Source: Kosakonia quasisacchari (lineage in GTDB: Bacteria; Pseudomonadota; Gammaproteobacteria; Enterobacterales; Enterobacteriaceae). From it: a DNA stretch of 64,000 nucleotides. Both the position numbers and the translations under genes were made by a program. Numbering within the stretch: the stretch's first letter is position 1; each line of letters begins with the position of its first letter. The notes beneath the pieces are model-generated. The model worked only from the letters and a program-made list of their open reading frames with translations, did no database searches and was not told where the DNA came from. Shown piece by piece: positions 45,848 through 57,848 of the stretch. The stretch lies in NCBI RefSeq assembly GCF_004331415.1, contig NZ_SJOP01000004.1:62001-126000 (forward strand), given 5' to 3'.

Positions 45848-48697
45848 TTAGGCCGGGGCGCACGGTTCCACCAGCCACTTGTCCCAGCTGGTTTTGATAA
45901 GCGCCCGCTCGGCGACAAAACAGGAGAGCGCCACATGCCCTGGCAGCTCTTGCAGCGCCAGGTGGTGCAGCTCATCACGCAGCGTGGTGTACGCCAGCGT
46001 CAATGCCTGCGCTTCCTGCTCATCCATGATGCCGTTTTGCGCCAGCCCTTCGAGAATACGCACGTTATCCGACCAGCGCGTCAGTTTAGGCTTGTCATGG
46101 GCAAAGCGCAGCACCAGATATTGGGCGATAAACTCGATGTCTGTGATACCGCCCTCATTAGCTTTCAGATCGAAGCGGTCTTTGTGCTTGTTGCCGAGAT
46201 GGGCGCGCATTTTCTCGCGCATTTCGCGCACTTCGGTTTGCAGCGTTGCGCCATCGCGAGGCGTCATCAAGATATCGCGGCGAATGGCATCAAATTCGGC
46301 GGTCAATTGCGGATCGCCGTACACCACGCGCGCGCGCGCCAGTGCCTGATGTTCCCACGTCCAGGCTTCGTGTTGCTGATAATCAGCGAACGATTCCGTA
46401 GTGGTGACCAGCATCCCCGCAGCGCCAGATGGGCGCAGACGTGCGTCGACTTCATAAAGAATGCCGGACGACGTGCGCGTACTGAACAGGTGCATCACCC
46501 GCTGGGCGAGGCGCAGATAGAACTGGCGGCCATCGATTTCACGCTCGCCATCGGTCATCACATCCATCGGGCAGTCGTGCAGGAACACCAGATCCAGATC
46601 GGAACTGTAACCCAGCTCCCAGCCACCTAGTTTTCCATAACCAACCACCGCGAAACCTCGCCCTTCGCGATCGTGCAAATGCGTCGGCTGGCCATAACGC
46701 GCCACCATCTGCCCCCAGGCTTGCTGCACCACCGCATCTATAATCGCTTCCGCCAGCCAGGTTAAGTGATCACTCACTTTCATCACTGGTAGCGTACCGG
46801 CGATATCTGCCGCCGCCACACGCAGCAACTGCGCCTGCTTAAACTGCCGCAGCGCCTCCAGTTGTTGCTCTTCATCATCTTCCGGCACGCGCAGCAGATA
46901 TTGTCGCAGCTCATCGCGATAGGCATTCATTGCCGTCGGTTGATAGAGCGTGTTCGGGTCGAGCAGTTCATCGAGCAGGATCGGGTAGCGCGCCAGTTGG
47001 CTGGCAACCATAGGCGAAGCAGCGCACAAGGAAATCAGGTGTTTCAGTGCGCCGGGGAATTCACTCAGCAGCTCAAGGTAGGTCGTGCGGGTAATAATCC
47101 CGGTGAGCAGTGGTGTCAGGCGCGACAGCGGCACTGGCGCATCGTCGCGCGAACAAACATCACTGAGCAGATGCGGCATTAAGTGATCAAGCACCTGCCG
47201 CCCGCGCGGGCCAATGGTGCGTTTATCCATCTCGTTGCGAAAATCAGCAATCAGCGCCACCACGCGACGGCGATCATCCTCTGAGAGGTGCGCCAATACA
47301 GGCGTGGAGTCCTCCTCCTGCAAGGCGTCCTGCCACAGCTCGCGCCAGCTCTCAGAAAGGGCATCTTCTGACGAATCCGTTTCATCATCGCCAATCAAAT
47401 CGTTGAAAATCTGACGCACCGCAGACATGTGCGCATCCAGCGTTTCGCTGAGCGCTTCCCAGCTCTCTTTGCCCATTCCCCAGGCGAGGCGCACGCGATT
47501 CAACTCATCGCCCGGCAGCGTCTGTGTCTGTTCGTCATTGATGCTTTGCAGCAGATTTTCCAGCCGTCGTAGCCACAAATACGCTTCGCGCAGCCGGGCT
47601 GCATCGCCATCCGGCAGCAGATGCAGTTGATCTATGGCAGCAAGCGTCGGCAACAGCGAGCGGGATTGCAGCGCAGGCTCGCGACCGCCGCGAATCAACT
47701 GGAAAACCTGGACGATAAATTCAATTTCGCGGATCCCGCCCGCACCGAGTTTAATGTTGTCTTTCAGGCCACGGCGACGCACTTCGCGGGCAATCATCCC
47801 TTTCATGTTACGCAGGGACTGGATCACGCTGAAGTCGATATAGCGGCGGAAGACAAACGGGCGCAGCATCGCGCGTAACTCTCGCGCATGATCGCCGTCG
47901 TTGTCGCCCATAATGCGCGCTTTCACCATCGCGTAGCGTTCCCAGTCGCGCCCCTGCTCCTGGTAATAATCTTCCAGCGCGGCGAAGCTCAGCACCAGCG
48001 GCCCACTGTCGCCAAACGGACGCAAGCGCATATCGACGCGGTAGACAAAGCCATCTTGCGTTGGCTGGTCGAGGACTTTAATCAGCCGTTGGCCAAGGCG
48101 GGTGAAAAATTGGGCATTATCCAGTTCACGACGCCCGCCGCGCGTTGCGCCATTTTCCGGCCAGGCAAAAATCAAATCGATATCGGATGAAAAATTGAGT
48201 TCGCCGCCGCCCAGTTTTCCCATGCCAAGCACTAGCATCGGCTGCGCCACGCCTTGCGGATTGCACGGCGTACCCCACTCACGACAGCATGCGTCATAAA
48301 GCCAGTCGCGCGCGGCGACGATCAGGGTTTCCGCCAGCACGCTGAGCTGTTGCAGGATAGCCTCTTCCGCCACTAACCGTAGCGCCTGGCTCCAGGCGAT
48401 ACGCACCATGATCCGGCGGCGAAACAGCCGCAGCGCACGCATCAGCGAGGCTTCATCAGTGACGCCATCCAGTGCCGCTTGCAGCCATGGCGCATAGTTT
48501 TGCCACTCGTTCGCAGGCGGCGGCGTGCTTTCAAGCTCCGCCAGCCACTCAGGATGCGCGATGATGCTGTCCTGAACAAAATCACTAAAAGTGAGCACTG
48601 ACTGCGCCTGCGCGCTCAATGGCTGCGAGGTAAGCGATTCCGGCAGACGAGAAAAAACCGTTTGCCAGTGCTGCGACAATCCTGCGTGGTGCGGCAT
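45848..48697 (-). CDS. glnE: Glutamine synthetase adenylyltransferase / deadenylase
   Basis: A 949-aa GlnE, near the E. coli size of 946. It adds AMP to or removes it from glutamine synthetase under PII control. Two nucleotidyltransferase domains are visible: the N-terminal one with [12 protein letters not shown] and the C-terminal one with [12 protein letters not shown], separated by helical linkers. The start at 48697 ([20 protein letters not shown]) is the family's. A frame of 83 further codons upstream overlaps ygiF and is not used. ygiF precedes it by 16 bases. Confidence 0.97.
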   Translation of the reverse strand: MPHHAGLSQHWQTVFSRLPESLTSQPLSAQAQSVLTFSDFVQDSIIAHPEWLAELESTPPPANEWQNYAPWLQAALDGVTDEASLMRALRLFRRRIMVRIAWSQALRLVAEEAILQQLSVLAETLIVAARDWLYDACCREWGTPCNPQGVAQPMLVLGMGKLGGGELNFSSDIDLIFAWPENGATRGGRRELDNAQFFTRLGQRLIKVLDQPTQDGFVYRVDMRLRPFGDSGPLVLSFAALEDYYQEQGRDWERYAMVKARIMGDNDGDHARELRAMLRPFVFRRYIDFSVIQSLRNMKGMIAREVRRRGLKDNIKLGAGGIREIEFIVQVFQLIRGGREPALQSRSLLPTLAAIDQLHLLPDGDAARLREAYLWLRRLENLLQSINDEQTQTLPGDELNRVRLAWGMGKESWEALSETLDAHMSAVRQIFNDLIGDDETDSSEDALSESWRELWQDALQEEDSTPVLAHLSEDDRRRVVALIADFRNEMDKRTIGPRGRQVLDHLMPHLLSDVCSRDDAPVPLSRLTPLLTGIITRTTYLELLSEFPGALKHLISLCAASPMVASQLARYPILLDELLDPNTLYQPTAMNAYRDELRQYLLRVPEDDEEQQLEALRQFKQAQLLRVAAADIAGTLPVMKVSDHLTWLAEAIIDAVVQQAWGQMVARYGQPTHLHDREGRGFAVVGYGKLGGWELGYSSDLDLVFLHDCPMDVMTDGEREIDGRQFYLRLAQRVMHLFSTRTSSGILYEVDARLRPSGAAGMLVTTTESFADYQQHEAWTWEHQALARARVVYGDPQLTAEFDAIRRDILMTPRDGATLQTEVREMREKMRAHLGNKHKDRFDLKANEGGITDIEFIAQYLVLRFAHDKPKLTRWSDNVRILEGLAQNGIMDEQEAQALTLAYTTLRDELHHLALQELPGHVALSCFVAERALIKTSWDKWLVEPCAPA

Positions 48698-48713
48698 GCG
48701 AAATATCCTTTCG

Positions 48714-50015
48714 TTAACGTTTTCCGCTGTGCAACCAGAACGGCTCCTGGGTAATCGCGGTATTACGGAAATGTTCGATTTCGACTCTCTGGCGCGTTTC
48801 AATGGCGTACTGAAGACCCTGCCAGTTTTCCAGCCATTCCACGGCCCGCGCCCGGTCATAATGTCCGGCGAGCAGGAATGCGCTGTCGATATCTCGCGCC
48901 AGGCGTGGCAACTGGTCGCGATAGCTGTCGCCCAGCGGCTGGGCAAAGGCTTTTTTCAGCTCAGCGGCGCTGCGTGACAGATGAACATCAGCAAAGCGTT
49001 TAAAAGAGTCGGCGAATTTGGCCTGCGCTTTTGCATCAAGGAAGGTTCGCCAGCCCTGCGTCACTAACCACTCGGTCAGCACCAGTTTCGCCAGGGCAGA
49101 TTGTGCGCTCCACACCGCCGTATTTGCTGAAACGGCAGAAGTAATGGTCGCTTCGGACTGTGTCAACAGATCACGTAAGTGAGCGCTCGCTTTTCGCGGA
49201 ACAATACCGCCAAACAGCGCCAGCGTGTGGCGTAGCAACGCAATGGCGCTCAGAACGTCGGCTTTCGCTTTCTCATTTCCACGCACCCACAGCTCTTCAT
49301 GGTATTGCCATTGTGACAACGCCAGTTCCAGCGCGGCGGCAAAAGCCTGCTCGATGCTAGCCTTGGCGGGGGTTTGCAGAATCGCCGTTGGGCGGCGTTC
49401 GCGCACGGCATTGCCCTGCGCCAGGTGATAACCGCGCGCCGCTTTGCTCAGGCTGCCCTGACGTAACCCGGAAACATTTACCAGTTGGCGCGCCAGCTTG
49501 AGGATATCCGCCGGAGAACCGCTCAGCAGTTCCAGCTCCAGTTCACAAATCGGCTCGGCAAATTCACCCGCTTTGACTTCGCCTAAATCAAGGCCAATTT
49601 CAATGCGGCTCTCGCCAACGTTAACCAGCCATTTTTCACGGTAGAAATCCGTGCTAAACAGCGGCTGCACTCGCGCTTGTAAATCTGCAGGTAGCACGCC
49701 ATCAGGCCACACTTCCGCCGGGAAGCGCGCAAGATCAAGCTCGGGCTGGGTAAGCGGAATATTGTATTCAGGCCGCTGATGCAAACCGCCAATCACCCGC
49801 CCGGCGATTTTCATCGTCATCTCGTACTGGCCGTCAAAACCGCGGATGCGCAGCCCCATATCGTGACTGCGCAGCCAGTTATCCGGCGTCTCGTAATAAA
49901 TGTTGAGTAACTGGCTGGACGCGATATGTTCTTCGGTCAGCGTATGCAGATGTTGACGAAGCGTTTCCACGCTGTCGCTCTTCACGATAAACTTTAATTC
50001 GATTTCCTGAGCCAT
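48714..50015 (-). CDS. ygiF: Inorganic triphosphatase YgiF (CYTH-CHAD)
   Basis: A 433-aa protein, the E. coli length. The N-terminal CYTH domain opens with EIELKFIV (the ExExK metal/triphosphate motif at residues 4-8), and the CHAD helical domain follows from about residue 215 to 420 with many His and Arg. It hydrolyses inorganic triphosphate. It is the first gene of a ygiF-glnE-hldE unit and is divergent from ygiM. Confidence 0.95.
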   Translation of the reverse strand: MAQEIELKFIVKSDSVETLRQHLHTLTEEHIASSQLLNIYYETPDNWLRSHDMGLRIRGFDGQYEMTMKIAGRVIGGLHQRPEYNIPLTQPELDLARFPAEVWPDGVLPADLQARVQPLFSTDFYREKWLVNVGESRIEIGLDLGEVKAGEFAEPICELELELLSGSPADILKLARQLVNVSGLRQGSLSKAARGYHLAQGNAVRERRPTAILQTPAKASIEQAFAAALELALSQWQYHEELWVRGNEKAKADVLSAIALLRHTLALFGGIVPRKASAHLRDLLTQSEATITSAVSANTAVWSAQSALAKLVLTEWLVTQGWRTFLDAKAQAKFADSFKRFADVHLSRSAAELKKAFAQPLGDSYRDQLPRLARDIDSAFLLAGHYDRARAVEWLENWQGLQYAIETRQRVEIEHFRNTAITQEPFWLHSGKR

Positions 50016-50254
50016 GGCCTTGCACTTATGGTTATGTCACATCAGTGAAAATTTCGGCGAACTAACGCGCCCGATGTTTGTCAGTAGATAGTATTTTGTG
50101 TCAAATTGCCATGCAATGCGCAATCTGACGGGTGCAAAAGTTCGCGTAAGTGCGCAGTTTGACCTGGAAGATTCCGATTGATGCCAGCAGCCGGGTGTCG
50201 TCAGACTGTTGCCACTGTTTATCACTCACGTTTAATGAAAATAATGACTGCCTG

Positions 50255-50869
50255 ATGCCAAAATTACGCCTGATTGGATTGACCCTTTTTGCACTTAGCG
50301 TGTCTGTTGGTACCCACGCCGAAGAAAAACGTTATGTTTCCGACGAACTGAATACCTGGATACGTAGCGGCCCGGGCGATAACTATCGCCTTGTCGGCAC
50401 GGTGAATGCCGGCGAGGAAGTCACGCTGTTGCAGGAAAACAGTGATTACGGCCAGGTGCGCGATAGCACTGGGCGTACCGCGTGGATCCCCTTGAAAGAG
50501 CTGAACAGCCAGCCAAGCCTGCGCACCCGTGTGCCGGAACTGGAAAACCAGGTGAAAACACTGACCGATAAACTGAACAATATCGACAATACCTGGAACC
50601 AGAAAACCGCCGAGATGCAGCAGAAAGTCGCCCAGAGCGATGGCGTGATTAGCGGGCTGAAAGATGAAAATCAAAAGCTCAAAAATGAGTTAATCGTGGC
50701 GCAGAAGAAGGTGAGCGCCGCGAACCTGCAACTGGATGACAAACAGCGCACCATCATTATGCAGTGGTTTATGTATGGCGGCGGTGTGCTGGGCGCGGGC
50801 CTGATCCTCGGTCTGTTGTTACCGCATATGATCCCCACCCGTAAACGCAAAGATCGCTGGATGAACTAA
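50255..50869 (+). CDS. ygiM: SH3-domain membrane protein YgiM
   Basis: A 204-aa protein with a signal peptide (residues 1-22, ending GTHA), a bacterial SH3 domain (about 25-90: [17 protein letters not shown] and [10 protein letters not shown]), a coiled coil (about 95-165) and one C-terminal transmembrane helix (about 171-190) ended by a basic tail. It belongs to the TIGR04211 family, probably anchored in the inner membrane with the SH3 part in the periplasm. The function is unknown. The ATG at 50255 was chosen for its signal peptide; it lies 68 bases upstream of cca. Confidence 0.92.
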   Translation: MPKLRLIGLTLFALSVSVGTHAEEKRYVSDELNTWIRSGPGDNYRLVGTVNAGEEVTLLQENSDYGQVRDSTGRTAWIPLKELNSQPSLRTRVPELENQVKTLTDKLNNIDNTWNQKTAEMQQKVAQSDGVISGLKDENQKLKNELIVAQKKVSAANLQLDDKQRTIIMQWFMYGGGVLGAGLILGLLLPHMIPTRKRKDRWMN

Positions 50870-50936
50870 GCAGATTCGCCATCTTCTCTACACTTACGTA
50901 TTATCTGTCGGCAAATGTGTAGAGGAGAGTGGCGGC

Positions 50937-52178
50937 GTGAAGAGTTATCTGGTCGGTGGTGCAGTACGCGATACGTTGTTGGGCCTGCCGGTCAAAGACA
51001 AAGATTGGGTTGTTGTCGGCGCGACGCCGCAAGAGATGCTTGACGCGGGTTACCAGCAGGTAGGCCGCGATTTTCCTGTGTTCCTCCATCCACAAAGCCA
51101 CGAAGAGTATGCGCTGGCGCGTACCGAGCGTAAGTCTGGCTCCGGCTATACCGGTTTCACCTGTTATGCAGCACCAGACGTTACGCTGGAGCAGGATCTG
51201 CTACGCCGCGATTTAACCGTGAATGCGCTGGCGCAAGATAGCCAGGGCGAGATTATCGATCCCTATGGCGGCCAGCAGGATCTGCGTAACCGCATTCTGC
51301 GCCACGTTTCCCCGGCTTTTGGTGAAGATCCGCTGCGCGTGTTACGCGTCGCGCGCTTTGCCGCCCGTTACGCACACCTCAGCTTCCGTATCGCCGATGA
51401 AACGCTGGCCTTAATGCACTCGATGACCGAAGCGGGCGAACTTGAACACCTGACAGCCGAACGGGTGTGGAAAGAGACCGAAAATGCGCTGCAAACCCGC
51501 AATCCGCAGGTTTATTTTCAGGTGTTACGCGATTGCGGCGCGCTGAAAGTGCTGTTCCCGGAAATTGACGCCCTGTTTGGCGTACCGGCACCGGCGAAAT
51601 GGCACCCAGAAATCGACACGGGCGTACATACGCTGATGACGCTCTCAATGGCGGCAATGCTCAGCCCGCAGGTGGACGTGCGCTTCGCTACCTTGTGCCA
51701 CGATTTAGGCAAGGGCTTGACGCCAAAAGCGCTCTGGCCGCGCCATCATGGGCACGGCCCGGCGGGCGTAAAACTGGTCGATGGGTTGTGCCAGCGGCTA
51801 CGCGTCCCAAACGAGATCCGCGATTTAGCCAAACTGGTGGCGGAGTTTCACGACCTGATTCATACCTTCCCCATTTTGCAGCCGAAAACCATCGTCAAAC
51901 TGTTCGATTCTATCGACGCGTGGCGTAAACCGCAGCGTGTTGAGCAAATCGCACTAACCAGCGAAGCGGACGTGCGTGGGCGCACCGGTTTTGAAGCCTG
52001 CGACTATTCGCAGGGGCGTTTACTGCGTGAAGCCTGGGAAGTGGCGCGCGCCGTGCCGACTAAACCAGTCATAGAGGCAGGTTTTAAGGGAGCGGAAGTG
52101 CGTGAAGAACTGACGCGTCGGCGGATTGCGGCGCTGGCGGCCTGGAAGGCACATCGTTGCCCTCAGCCGAAAGACTGA
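50937..52178 (+). CDS. cca: CCA-adding tRNA nucleotidyltransferase
   Basis: A 413-aa class II enzyme that builds the CCA end of tRNAs. The N-terminal catalytic part has [11 protein letters not shown] and the metal pair in VKDKDW (DxD), followed by [10 protein letters not shown]. The C-terminal HD domain (TLCHDLGKG) gives phosphohydrolase activity as in other gammaproteobacteria. The start is a GTG after AGAGGAGAG. It is co-directional with ygiM. Confidence 0.96.
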   Translation: MKSYLVGGAVRDTLLGLPVKDKDWVVVGATPQEMLDAGYQQVGRDFPVFLHPQSHEEYALARTERKSGSGYTGFTCYAAPDVTLEQDLLRRDLTVNALAQDSQGEIIDPYGGQQDLRNRILRHVSPAFGEDPLRVLRVARFAARYAHLSFRIADETLALMHSMTEAGELEHLTAERVWKETENALQTRNPQVYFQVLRDCGALKVLFPEIDALFGVPAPAKWHPEIDTGVHTLMTLSMAAMLSPQVDVRFATLCHDLGKGLTPKALWPRHHGHGPAGVKLVDGLCQRLRVPNEIRDLAKLVAEFHDLIHTFPILQPKTIVKLFDSIDAWRKPQRVEQIALTSEADVRGRTGFEACDYSQGRLLREAWEVARAVPTKPVIEAGFKGAEVREELTRRRIAALAAWKAHRCPQPKD

Positions 52179-52189
52179 GGGCGCAAGTC

Positions 52190-53008
52190 TTAGAAGAAAA
52201 CCAGATAAACCGCTGCCGCGACCACAAAACGGTAAATCGCGAATGGAATAAAGGAGATGTGTTTAATCAGCTCCAGGAAGGTTTTAATGGCGATCAGCGC
52301 AACGATAAACGCGGTGATAAAACCGACGGCGAACATCGGGATATCCCCCACGGTGAGAAAGCCCATGCTCTTGTAGAGATCCAGTACCGTCGCGCCCATC
52401 ATCATCGGCACCGCCAGCAGGAAAGAGAACTCGGACGCCGCATAGCGGCTAACGCCCATCAGCATACCGCCGGAGATCGTCGCCCCGGAACGGGAAAAAC
52501 CCGGCCACAGCGCCAGACACTGGAAGCAACCAATCATAAACGCCTGGCGATAAGTCATGTCATCAACGCCCTGCGCGCGCGGGACTTTCGGCTTCAGCAC
52601 TTCAGCGGCAATCAGCAAGACACCACCGACCACCAGCGCATAGGTCACGTTTAGCGGGTTAAACAGCAACTTGATGGTATCGTGGAATACCAGCCCCAGC
52701 ACCACCGCCGGGATCATGCCTAGCAGGATATGAATCAGCGTCAGGCGGCCGGTGCCAGTGCCTTCATGCGGCTGCTTGCCGAAATGAATGCCGATCAGGC
52801 CAAACAAACGCCGCCAGAACATCACCACTACCGCGAGGATCGAACCTAACTGGATCACCACCTCGAACGTTTTTGCCGTATCACCTTCAAAGCCTAATAA
52901 ATGCCCCACGATGATCATGTGACCGGTACTGGATACGGGCAGAAATTCTGTGAGACCTTCAACGACACCCAGAATGGCTGCTACCAGCAATGAATGCATA
53001 TCGCCCAT
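52190..53008 (-). CDS. uppP: Undecaprenyl-diphosphatase UppP (BacA)
   Basis: A 272-aa multi-spanning membrane protein that recycles undecaprenyl pyrophosphate for wall synthesis; overproduction gives bacitracin resistance. The catalytic motifs are [14 protein letters not shown] (about residues 16-29) and PGFSRSGAT (about 170-178). I start at the ATG at 53008; a TTG one codon upstream is unlikely. It is convergent with cca, 11 bases apart, and follows folB. Confidence 0.96.
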   Translation of the reverse strand: MGDMHSLLVAAILGVVEGLTEFLPVSSTGHMIIVGHLLGFEGDTAKTFEVVIQLGSILAVVVMFWRRLFGLIGIHFGKQPHEGTGTGRLTLIHILLGMIPAVVLGLVFHDTIKLLFNPLNVTYALVVGGVLLIAAEVLKPKVPRAQGVDDMTYRQAFMIGCFQCLALWPGFSRSGATISGGMLMGVSRYAASEFSFLLAVPMMMGATVLDLYKSMGFLTVGDIPMFAVGFITAFIVALIAIKTFLELIKHISFIPFAIYRFVVAAAVYLVFF

Positions 53009-53030
53009 CAAATAAACCCCTAAAAAGATA

Positions 53031-53061
53031 TAAAAAACGGCTTATCCCGCGGAGAAGCCGT
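53031..53061 (-). terminator. Terminator of folB
   Basis: On the minus strand ACGGCTT, loop and AAGCCGT are followed by TTTTTTATATC, ahead of uppP. It probably separates the two transcription units partly. Confidence 0.75.
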
Positions 53062-53115
53062 GAAAGACCGAGATCTATGACCTGAATACTAGCGCTTGGT
53101 TTAACTATTATGAAT

Positions 53116-53484
53116 TTAAATACTTTCTTTCGGATTTAAGCCACGCTCAATGATTACGCCCACATTCAACGCCCGCGCAACCGCACCTGGTTTGCTCAAT
53201 TTGATACGCACCCAGGGCGAGTTAAAGCGCGCCAGCAACAGCTCAGCCACCTCCTCCGCAACGCGTTCAACCAGCGCAAAACGCCCGCCTTCGACATGGC
53301 CGATAATCACATCTGCGATATCCGCATAGCTCAGACAATCGTTCACATTGTCGCTTTTCGCCGCAACGCGGTTATCCCAGGCCATTTCGATATCGAACAC
53401 CAGCTTCTGCTCAATGGTCTGTTCCCAGTCGTAAACACCAATAGTGGTAATAACCGAAAGCTGCTCTATAAATACAATGTCCAT
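53116..53484 (-). CDS. folB: Dihydroneopterin aldolase / epimerase
   Basis: A 122-aa FolB, the E. coli length, started at [21 protein letters not shown] (53484). It cleaves dihydroneopterin in folate synthesis. The family's [13 protein letters not shown] and [13 protein letters not shown] [12 protein letters not shown] are present. It is divergent from plsY, with 163 bases between starts. Confidence 0.95.
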   Translation of the reverse strand: MDIVFIEQLSVITTIGVYDWEQTIEQKLVFDIEMAWDNRVAAKSDNVNDCLSYADIADVIIGHVEGGRFALVERVAEEVAELLLARFNSPWVRIKLSKPGAVARALNVGVIIERGLNPKESI

Positions 53485-53647
53485 TTCACCTCGCCTGCTA
53501 TTTGCCCCGCCATTGCCGCTGCCAGGCCGCATCTTTCTTGGCTACCTGTCAGATTTTGCGCAAAACCTGGATACCACTTTCCCTCATTTATGCGTATTAT
53601 CCATGGATGCAGAGAATAAAACGACATTTTCACAACGGAACAGCGTT

Positions 53648-54271
53648 ATGAGTGCAATCGCGCCTGGGATGATTCTCCTTGCATACCTTTGTGGCTCTAT
53701 TTCCAGCGCCATTCTGGTCTGCCGCATCGCCGGTCTGCCCGATCCGCGCGAGAGTGGCTCCGGCAACCCCGGAGCGACCAACGTATTACGCATTGGCGGC
53801 AAAGGTGCAGCGCTAACGGTCCTGATTTTTGACGTCTTAAAAGGCATGCTGCCGGTGTGGGGCGCGTACGCGCTTGGCATAACGCCGTTCTGGCTCGGCC
53901 TTATTGCGATTGCCGCCTGTCTTGGCCATATCTGGCCGGTTTTCTTTAAGTTTCAAGGTGGTAAAGGGGTGGCAACGGCATTTGGCGCTATTGCACCTAT
54001 CGGCTGGGATTTAACAGGCGTGATGGCGGGAACCTGGCTGTTAACGGTACTGCTGAGCGGCTATTCATCGCTGGGGGCGATTGTCAGCGCGTTGATCGCA
54101 CCCTTTTATGTCTGGTGGTTCAAACCGCAGTTCACTTTCCCGGTCGCGATGCTGTCCTGCCTGATCCTGCTACGCCATCACGACAATATTCAGCGCCTAT
54201 GGCGACACCAGGAAGGCAAAATCTGGTCGAAACTGAAGAAGAAAAAAGAAGAGAAAGAAAAAGCGTCATAA
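53648..54271 (+). CDS. plsY: Glycerol-3-phosphate acyltransferase PlsY
   Basis: A 207-aa inner-membrane acyltransferase that uses acyl phosphate to make lysophosphatidic acid. The conserved cytoplasmic motifs are [11 protein letters not shown] (about residues 37-47) and [12 protein letters not shown] (about 103-114). Helices span most of the rest, and a Lys/Glu-rich tail ends the protein. In E. coli the ttd tartrate genes follow; here tsaD comes next in the opposite direction. Confidence 0.95.
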   Translation: MSAIAPGMILLAYLCGSISSAILVCRIAGLPDPRESGSGNPGATNVLRIGGKGAALTVLIFDVLKGMLPVWGAYALGITPFWLGLIAIAACLGHIWPVFFKFQGGKGVATAFGAIAPIGWDLTGVMAGTWLLTVLLSGYSSLGAIVSALIAPFYVWWFKPQFTFPVAMLSCLILLRHHDNIQRLWRHQEGKIWSKLKKKKEEKEKAS

Positions 54272-54275
54272 TAGT

Positions 54276-54301
54276 GCCCGGCGCACAGTGTGCTACCGGG
54301 C
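54276..54301. terminator. Palindrome between convergent plsY and tsaD
   Basis: GCCCGG (54276-54281) and CCGGGC (54296-54301) with GC-rich inner bases resemble a REP-type element. No T run is present. Confidence 0.5.
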
Positions 54302-54310
54302 CATTACGGT

Positions 54311-55324
54311 TTACGCCGCAGGCAACTCTGATAGCGGCCAGCGCGGACGCACCGTCACACTCAGTCCTGCATCATTACCCGCTTTCAGACGCACCATTCC
54401 CGCATAAGCGATCATCGCGCCGTTATCGGTGCAAAACTCCGGGCGCGCATAGAACACTTCGCCGCGACGCTTGTGCATCATTTCCGCCAGTTTCGCGCGC
54501 AGCGTACGGTTGGCGCTAACGCCGCCCGCCATCACCAGACGCGTAAAACCGGTTTGATCCAGCGCACGCTTGCATTTGATCATCAGCGTATCAACCACTG
54601 CGTCTTCAAACGCACGCGCGATATCAGCGCGGGTTTGCTCGTCAGAGCCGTTGTTACGAATGGTGTTCGCCGCGAAAGTTTTCAGACCTGAGAAGCTAAA
54701 ATCCAGCCCCGGACGATCGGTCATTGGGCGCGGGAAGACAAAACGGCCTTCGGTGCCCTGAGCCGCCAGTTTTGACAGCATCGGCCCGCCTGGGTAATCA
54801 AGCCCCAGCAGTTTGGCCGTTTTATCAAAGGCTTCCCCGGCGGCATCGTCAATCGACTCACCGAGCAGCTCGTAATGTCCGATACCGGTTACGCTGATGA
54901 GCTGCGTATGCCCACCGGAAACCAGCAGCGCAACGAATGGAAACGCTGGTGGGTTTTCTTCCAACATTGGCGCCAGCAAATGCCCTTCCATATGATGAAC
55001 CGGGATAGCGGGAACGTCCCAGGCAAAAGCGAGCGAGCGGCCAACCGTCGCGCCAACCAGCAGCGCGCCGATGAGACCAGGCCCTGCGGTATAGGCCACC
55101 GCATCGATATCTTTCGCCGTTAATCCGGACTCTTTCAGCGCGGCCTGAATCAGCGGCACGGTTTTACGCACGTGATCGCGCGAAGCCAGTTCTGGCACGA
55201 CGCCGCCGTAATCGGCGTGGAGTTTTACCTGACTATACAGTTGGTTGGCTAACAGCCCTTGTTGATCGTCATAAATAGCGATGCCGGTTTCATCGCAGGA
55301 TGTTTCAATGCCCAGTATGCGCAT
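54311..55324 (-). CDS. tsaD: tRNA N6-threonylcarbamoyladenosine transferase TsaD
   Basis: A 337-aa TsaD (YgjD/Kae1), the E. coli length. It transfers threonylcarbamoyl to A37 of ANN-decoding tRNAs with TsaB and TsaE. The metal histidines are in HHMEGHL (about residues 110-116), the nucleotide site in [10 protein letters not shown], and the metal aspartate in [12 protein letters not shown] near 300. It is divergent from rpsU, sharing a 238-base promoter region. Confidence 0.97.
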   Translation of the reverse strand: MRILGIETSCDETGIAIYDDQQGLLANQLYSQVKLHADYGGVVPELASRDHVRKTVPLIQAALKESGLTAKDIDAVAYTAGPGLIGALLVGATVGRSLAFAWDVPAIPVHHMEGHLLAPMLEENPPAFPFVALLVSGGHTQLISVTGIGHYELLGESIDDAAGEAFDKTAKLLGLDYPGGPMLSKLAAQGTEGRFVFPRPMTDRPGLDFSFSGLKTFAANTIRNNGSDEQTRADIARAFEDAVVDTLMIKCKRALDQTGFTRLVMAGGVSANRTLRAKLAEMMHKRRGEVFYARPEFCTDNGAMIAYAGMVRLKAGNDAGLSVTVRPRWPLSELPAA

Positions 55325-55382
55325 GACTCTGTTTACCTCTTTGCAATAGCGCGCAGTGTAGGGCGAATGCGGGTCGAAGTAA

Positions 55383-55778
<396 letters not shown>

Positions 55779-55784
55779 TCCGTC

Positions 55785-55806
55785 AGGGCAAACGCCCTTT
55801 CGTTTA
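55785..55806 (+). terminator. Internal terminator T1 after rpsU
   Basis: AGGGC, loop AAAC and GCCCT followed by TTCGTTT. In E. coli a partial terminator at this place lowers dnaG relative to rpsU. Confidence 0.75.
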
Positions 55807-55946
55807 GACCGAGTTGTAGTTGTAAGGCCGTGCTTCCGAAAGGAATGCGCGGCTTATTTTCGTTTATAACCTGATATAACCTGCGGATTTCGGTCGCATT
55901 ATGTTGGCCCGGAAAACGACGGCTATAAAAGATCAAAACGGGGCCT

Positions 55947-57692
55947 ATGGCTGGACGAATCCCACGAGTCTTTATTAGTGACCTGCTGGCGCGCACCGAC
56001 ATCGTCGATCTCATCGACGCGCGTGTAAAGCTGAAGAAGCAGGGCAAGAATTATCACGCGTGCTGTCCATTCCATAATGAAAAAACGCCCTCTTTCACCG
56101 TGAACGGTGAAAAACAGTTTTACCACTGCTTTGGCTGTGGCGCGCATGGCAACGCCCTCGACTTCCTGATGAACTACGACAAGCTCGAGTTCGTGGAAAG
56201 CGTTGAAGAACTGGCGGCGATGCACAATCTTGAAGTGCCGTTTGAAGCAGGCAGTGGGCCCAGCCTGATAGAGCGCCATCAACGGCAAACGCTCTATCAA
56301 TTAATGGATGGGCTAAACGCGTTTTATCAGCAATCGTTGACACCACCTGCTGCAGAGCCTGCACGCCAGTATCTGTCCAGACGCGGTTTGAGCAGCGAAA
56401 TCATTGAGCGGTTCGCCATTGGTTACGCGCCTCCCGGCTGGGACAATGTATTAAAGCGTTTTGGCGGCAACAGCGAAAACCGTAAATCACTGATTGATGC
56501 GGGTATGCTGGTCACAAACGATCAGGGACGCAGTTACGATCGTTTCCGCGAACGGGTCATGTTTCCCATTCGCGACAAACGTGGCCGGGTGATTGGTTTT
56601 GGTGGGCGCGTTCTGGGTAACGATACGCCTAAGTACCTGAACTCCCCGGAAACGGATATTTTCCATAAGGGCCGCCAATTGTATGGCCTTTATGAAGCGC
56701 AACAGGACAATGACGAACCTCAACGGCTGTTGGTCGTCGAAGGTTATATGGACGTGGTGGCGCTGGCGCAATACGGCATCAACTACGCGGTGGCGTCGCT
56801 CGGAACATCAACAACGGCGGATCATATTCAGTTACTTTTTCGCGTGACGAAAAATGTTATCTGTTGTTACGACGGCGACCGTGCTGGCCGTGATGCCGCA
56901 TGGCGAGCGCTGGAAACCGCGCTGCCTTATATGAACGATGGTCGTCAGCTGCGTTTTATGTTTTTACCGGACGGTGAAGATCCGGACACGCTGGTGCGAA
57001 AAGAAGGCAAAGAGGCGTTCGAAGCGCGCATGGAGCAGGCATTGCCGCTCTCCACGTTTCTGTTTAACAGCCTGTTGCCGCAGGCGGATTTAACCACGCC
57101 GGACGGTACAACGCAGCTTGCCGCATTAGCGCTGCCGTTAATCAACCAGGTGCCGGGCGAAACGCTACGCATCCAGTTGCGGCAGTTGTTGGGGAATAAA
57201 ATTGGCATATTCGACGATGCTCAGCTTGATCGATTAATGCCAAAACAGGTGGAAAGCGCAACGACTCGCCCCGCTCCGCAGCTAAAACGCACAACCATGC
57301 GTATACTGATAGGGTTATTGATCCAGAACCCGGAACTGGCTCCGAAGGTTCCGCCGTTAGAGGGTTTGGATCAATCAAGGCTTGCCGGGCTTGGCTTATT
57401 TACAGAACTGGTCAACACTTGTTTGTCACAGCCAGGTCTGACTACCGGCCAGTTGCTGGAGCACTATCGCGGCACAAAAGAGGCCGCAACCCTTGAAAAA
57501 CTGTCGATGTGGGACGATATAGCAGATAAAGACATCGCTGAAAAAACGTTCACCGACGCGCTCAATCATATGTTTGATTCGATGCTTGAACGGCGGCAGG
57601 AAGAGTTAATCGCTCGTGACCGCACACATGGTTTAAGCAGTGAAGAACGCCGGGAACTCTGGCAATTGAACCAGGAACTGGCAAAAAAGTGA
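55947..57692 (+). CDS. dnaG: DNA primase
   Basis: A 581-aa DnaG, the E. coli length. It makes RNA primers for replication. The N-terminal zinc-binding domain has HACCPFHNEKTPSF and FYHCFGCGAHGNALDF (Cys40, His43, Cys61, Cys64). The TOPRIM catalytic core shows VVEGYMDVVAL (Glu265) and CYDGDRAGRDAAW (Asp309, Asp311). The C-terminal helical domain for DnaB helicase follows from about residue 430. It lies 168 bases after rpsU, beyond the T1 terminator; the start has a weak ribosome binding site, as expected for low expression. Confidence 0.98.
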   Translation: MAGRIPRVFISDLLARTDIVDLIDARVKLKKQGKNYHACCPFHNEKTPSFTVNGEKQFYHCFGCGAHGNALDFLMNYDKLEFVESVEELAAMHNLEVPFEAGSGPSLIERHQRQTLYQLMDGLNAFYQQSLTPPAAEPARQYLSRRGLSSEIIERFAIGYAPPGWDNVLKRFGGNSENRKSLIDAGMLVTNDQGRSYDRFRERVMFPIRDKRGRVIGFGGRVLGNDTPKYLNSPETDIFHKGRQLYGLYEAQQDNDEPQRLLVVEGYMDVVALAQYGINYAVASLGTSTTADHIQLLFRVTKNVICCYDGDRAGRDAAWRALETALPYMNDGRQLRFMFLPDGEDPDTLVRKEGKEAFEARMEQALPLSTFLFNSLLPQADLTTPDGTTQLAALALPLINQVPGETLRIQLRQLLGNKIGIFDDAQLDRLMPKQVESATTRPAPQLKRTTMRILIGLLIQNPELAPKVPPLEGLDQSRLAGLGLFTELVNTCLSQPGLTTGQLLEHYRGTKEAATLEKLSMWDDIADKDIAEKTFTDALNHMFDSMLERRQEELIARDRTHGLSSEERRELWQLNQELAKK

Positions 57693-57848
57693 ATTCAACG
57701 GCTTAAGTGCCGATAACCGATCGGGAAGATCCCGACAGCCGCGATGAGGGCCAGCGGCAAAAATATAAATACACCCTCGAGTTAAATGTTGGCGGTTTAT
57801 TTCGCCGACCGACACCAACCCTCATGAATTAAGTGTGGATACCGTCTT

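Noticed and set aside
45802..45978. 59-codon upstream extension of hldE
   Set aside because: It overlaps the glnE 3' end; the family N-terminus [12 protein letters not shown] starts at 45801.
48698..48946. 83-codon upstream extension of glnE
   Set aside because: It overlaps the ygiF 3' end and the known family N-terminus starts at 48697.
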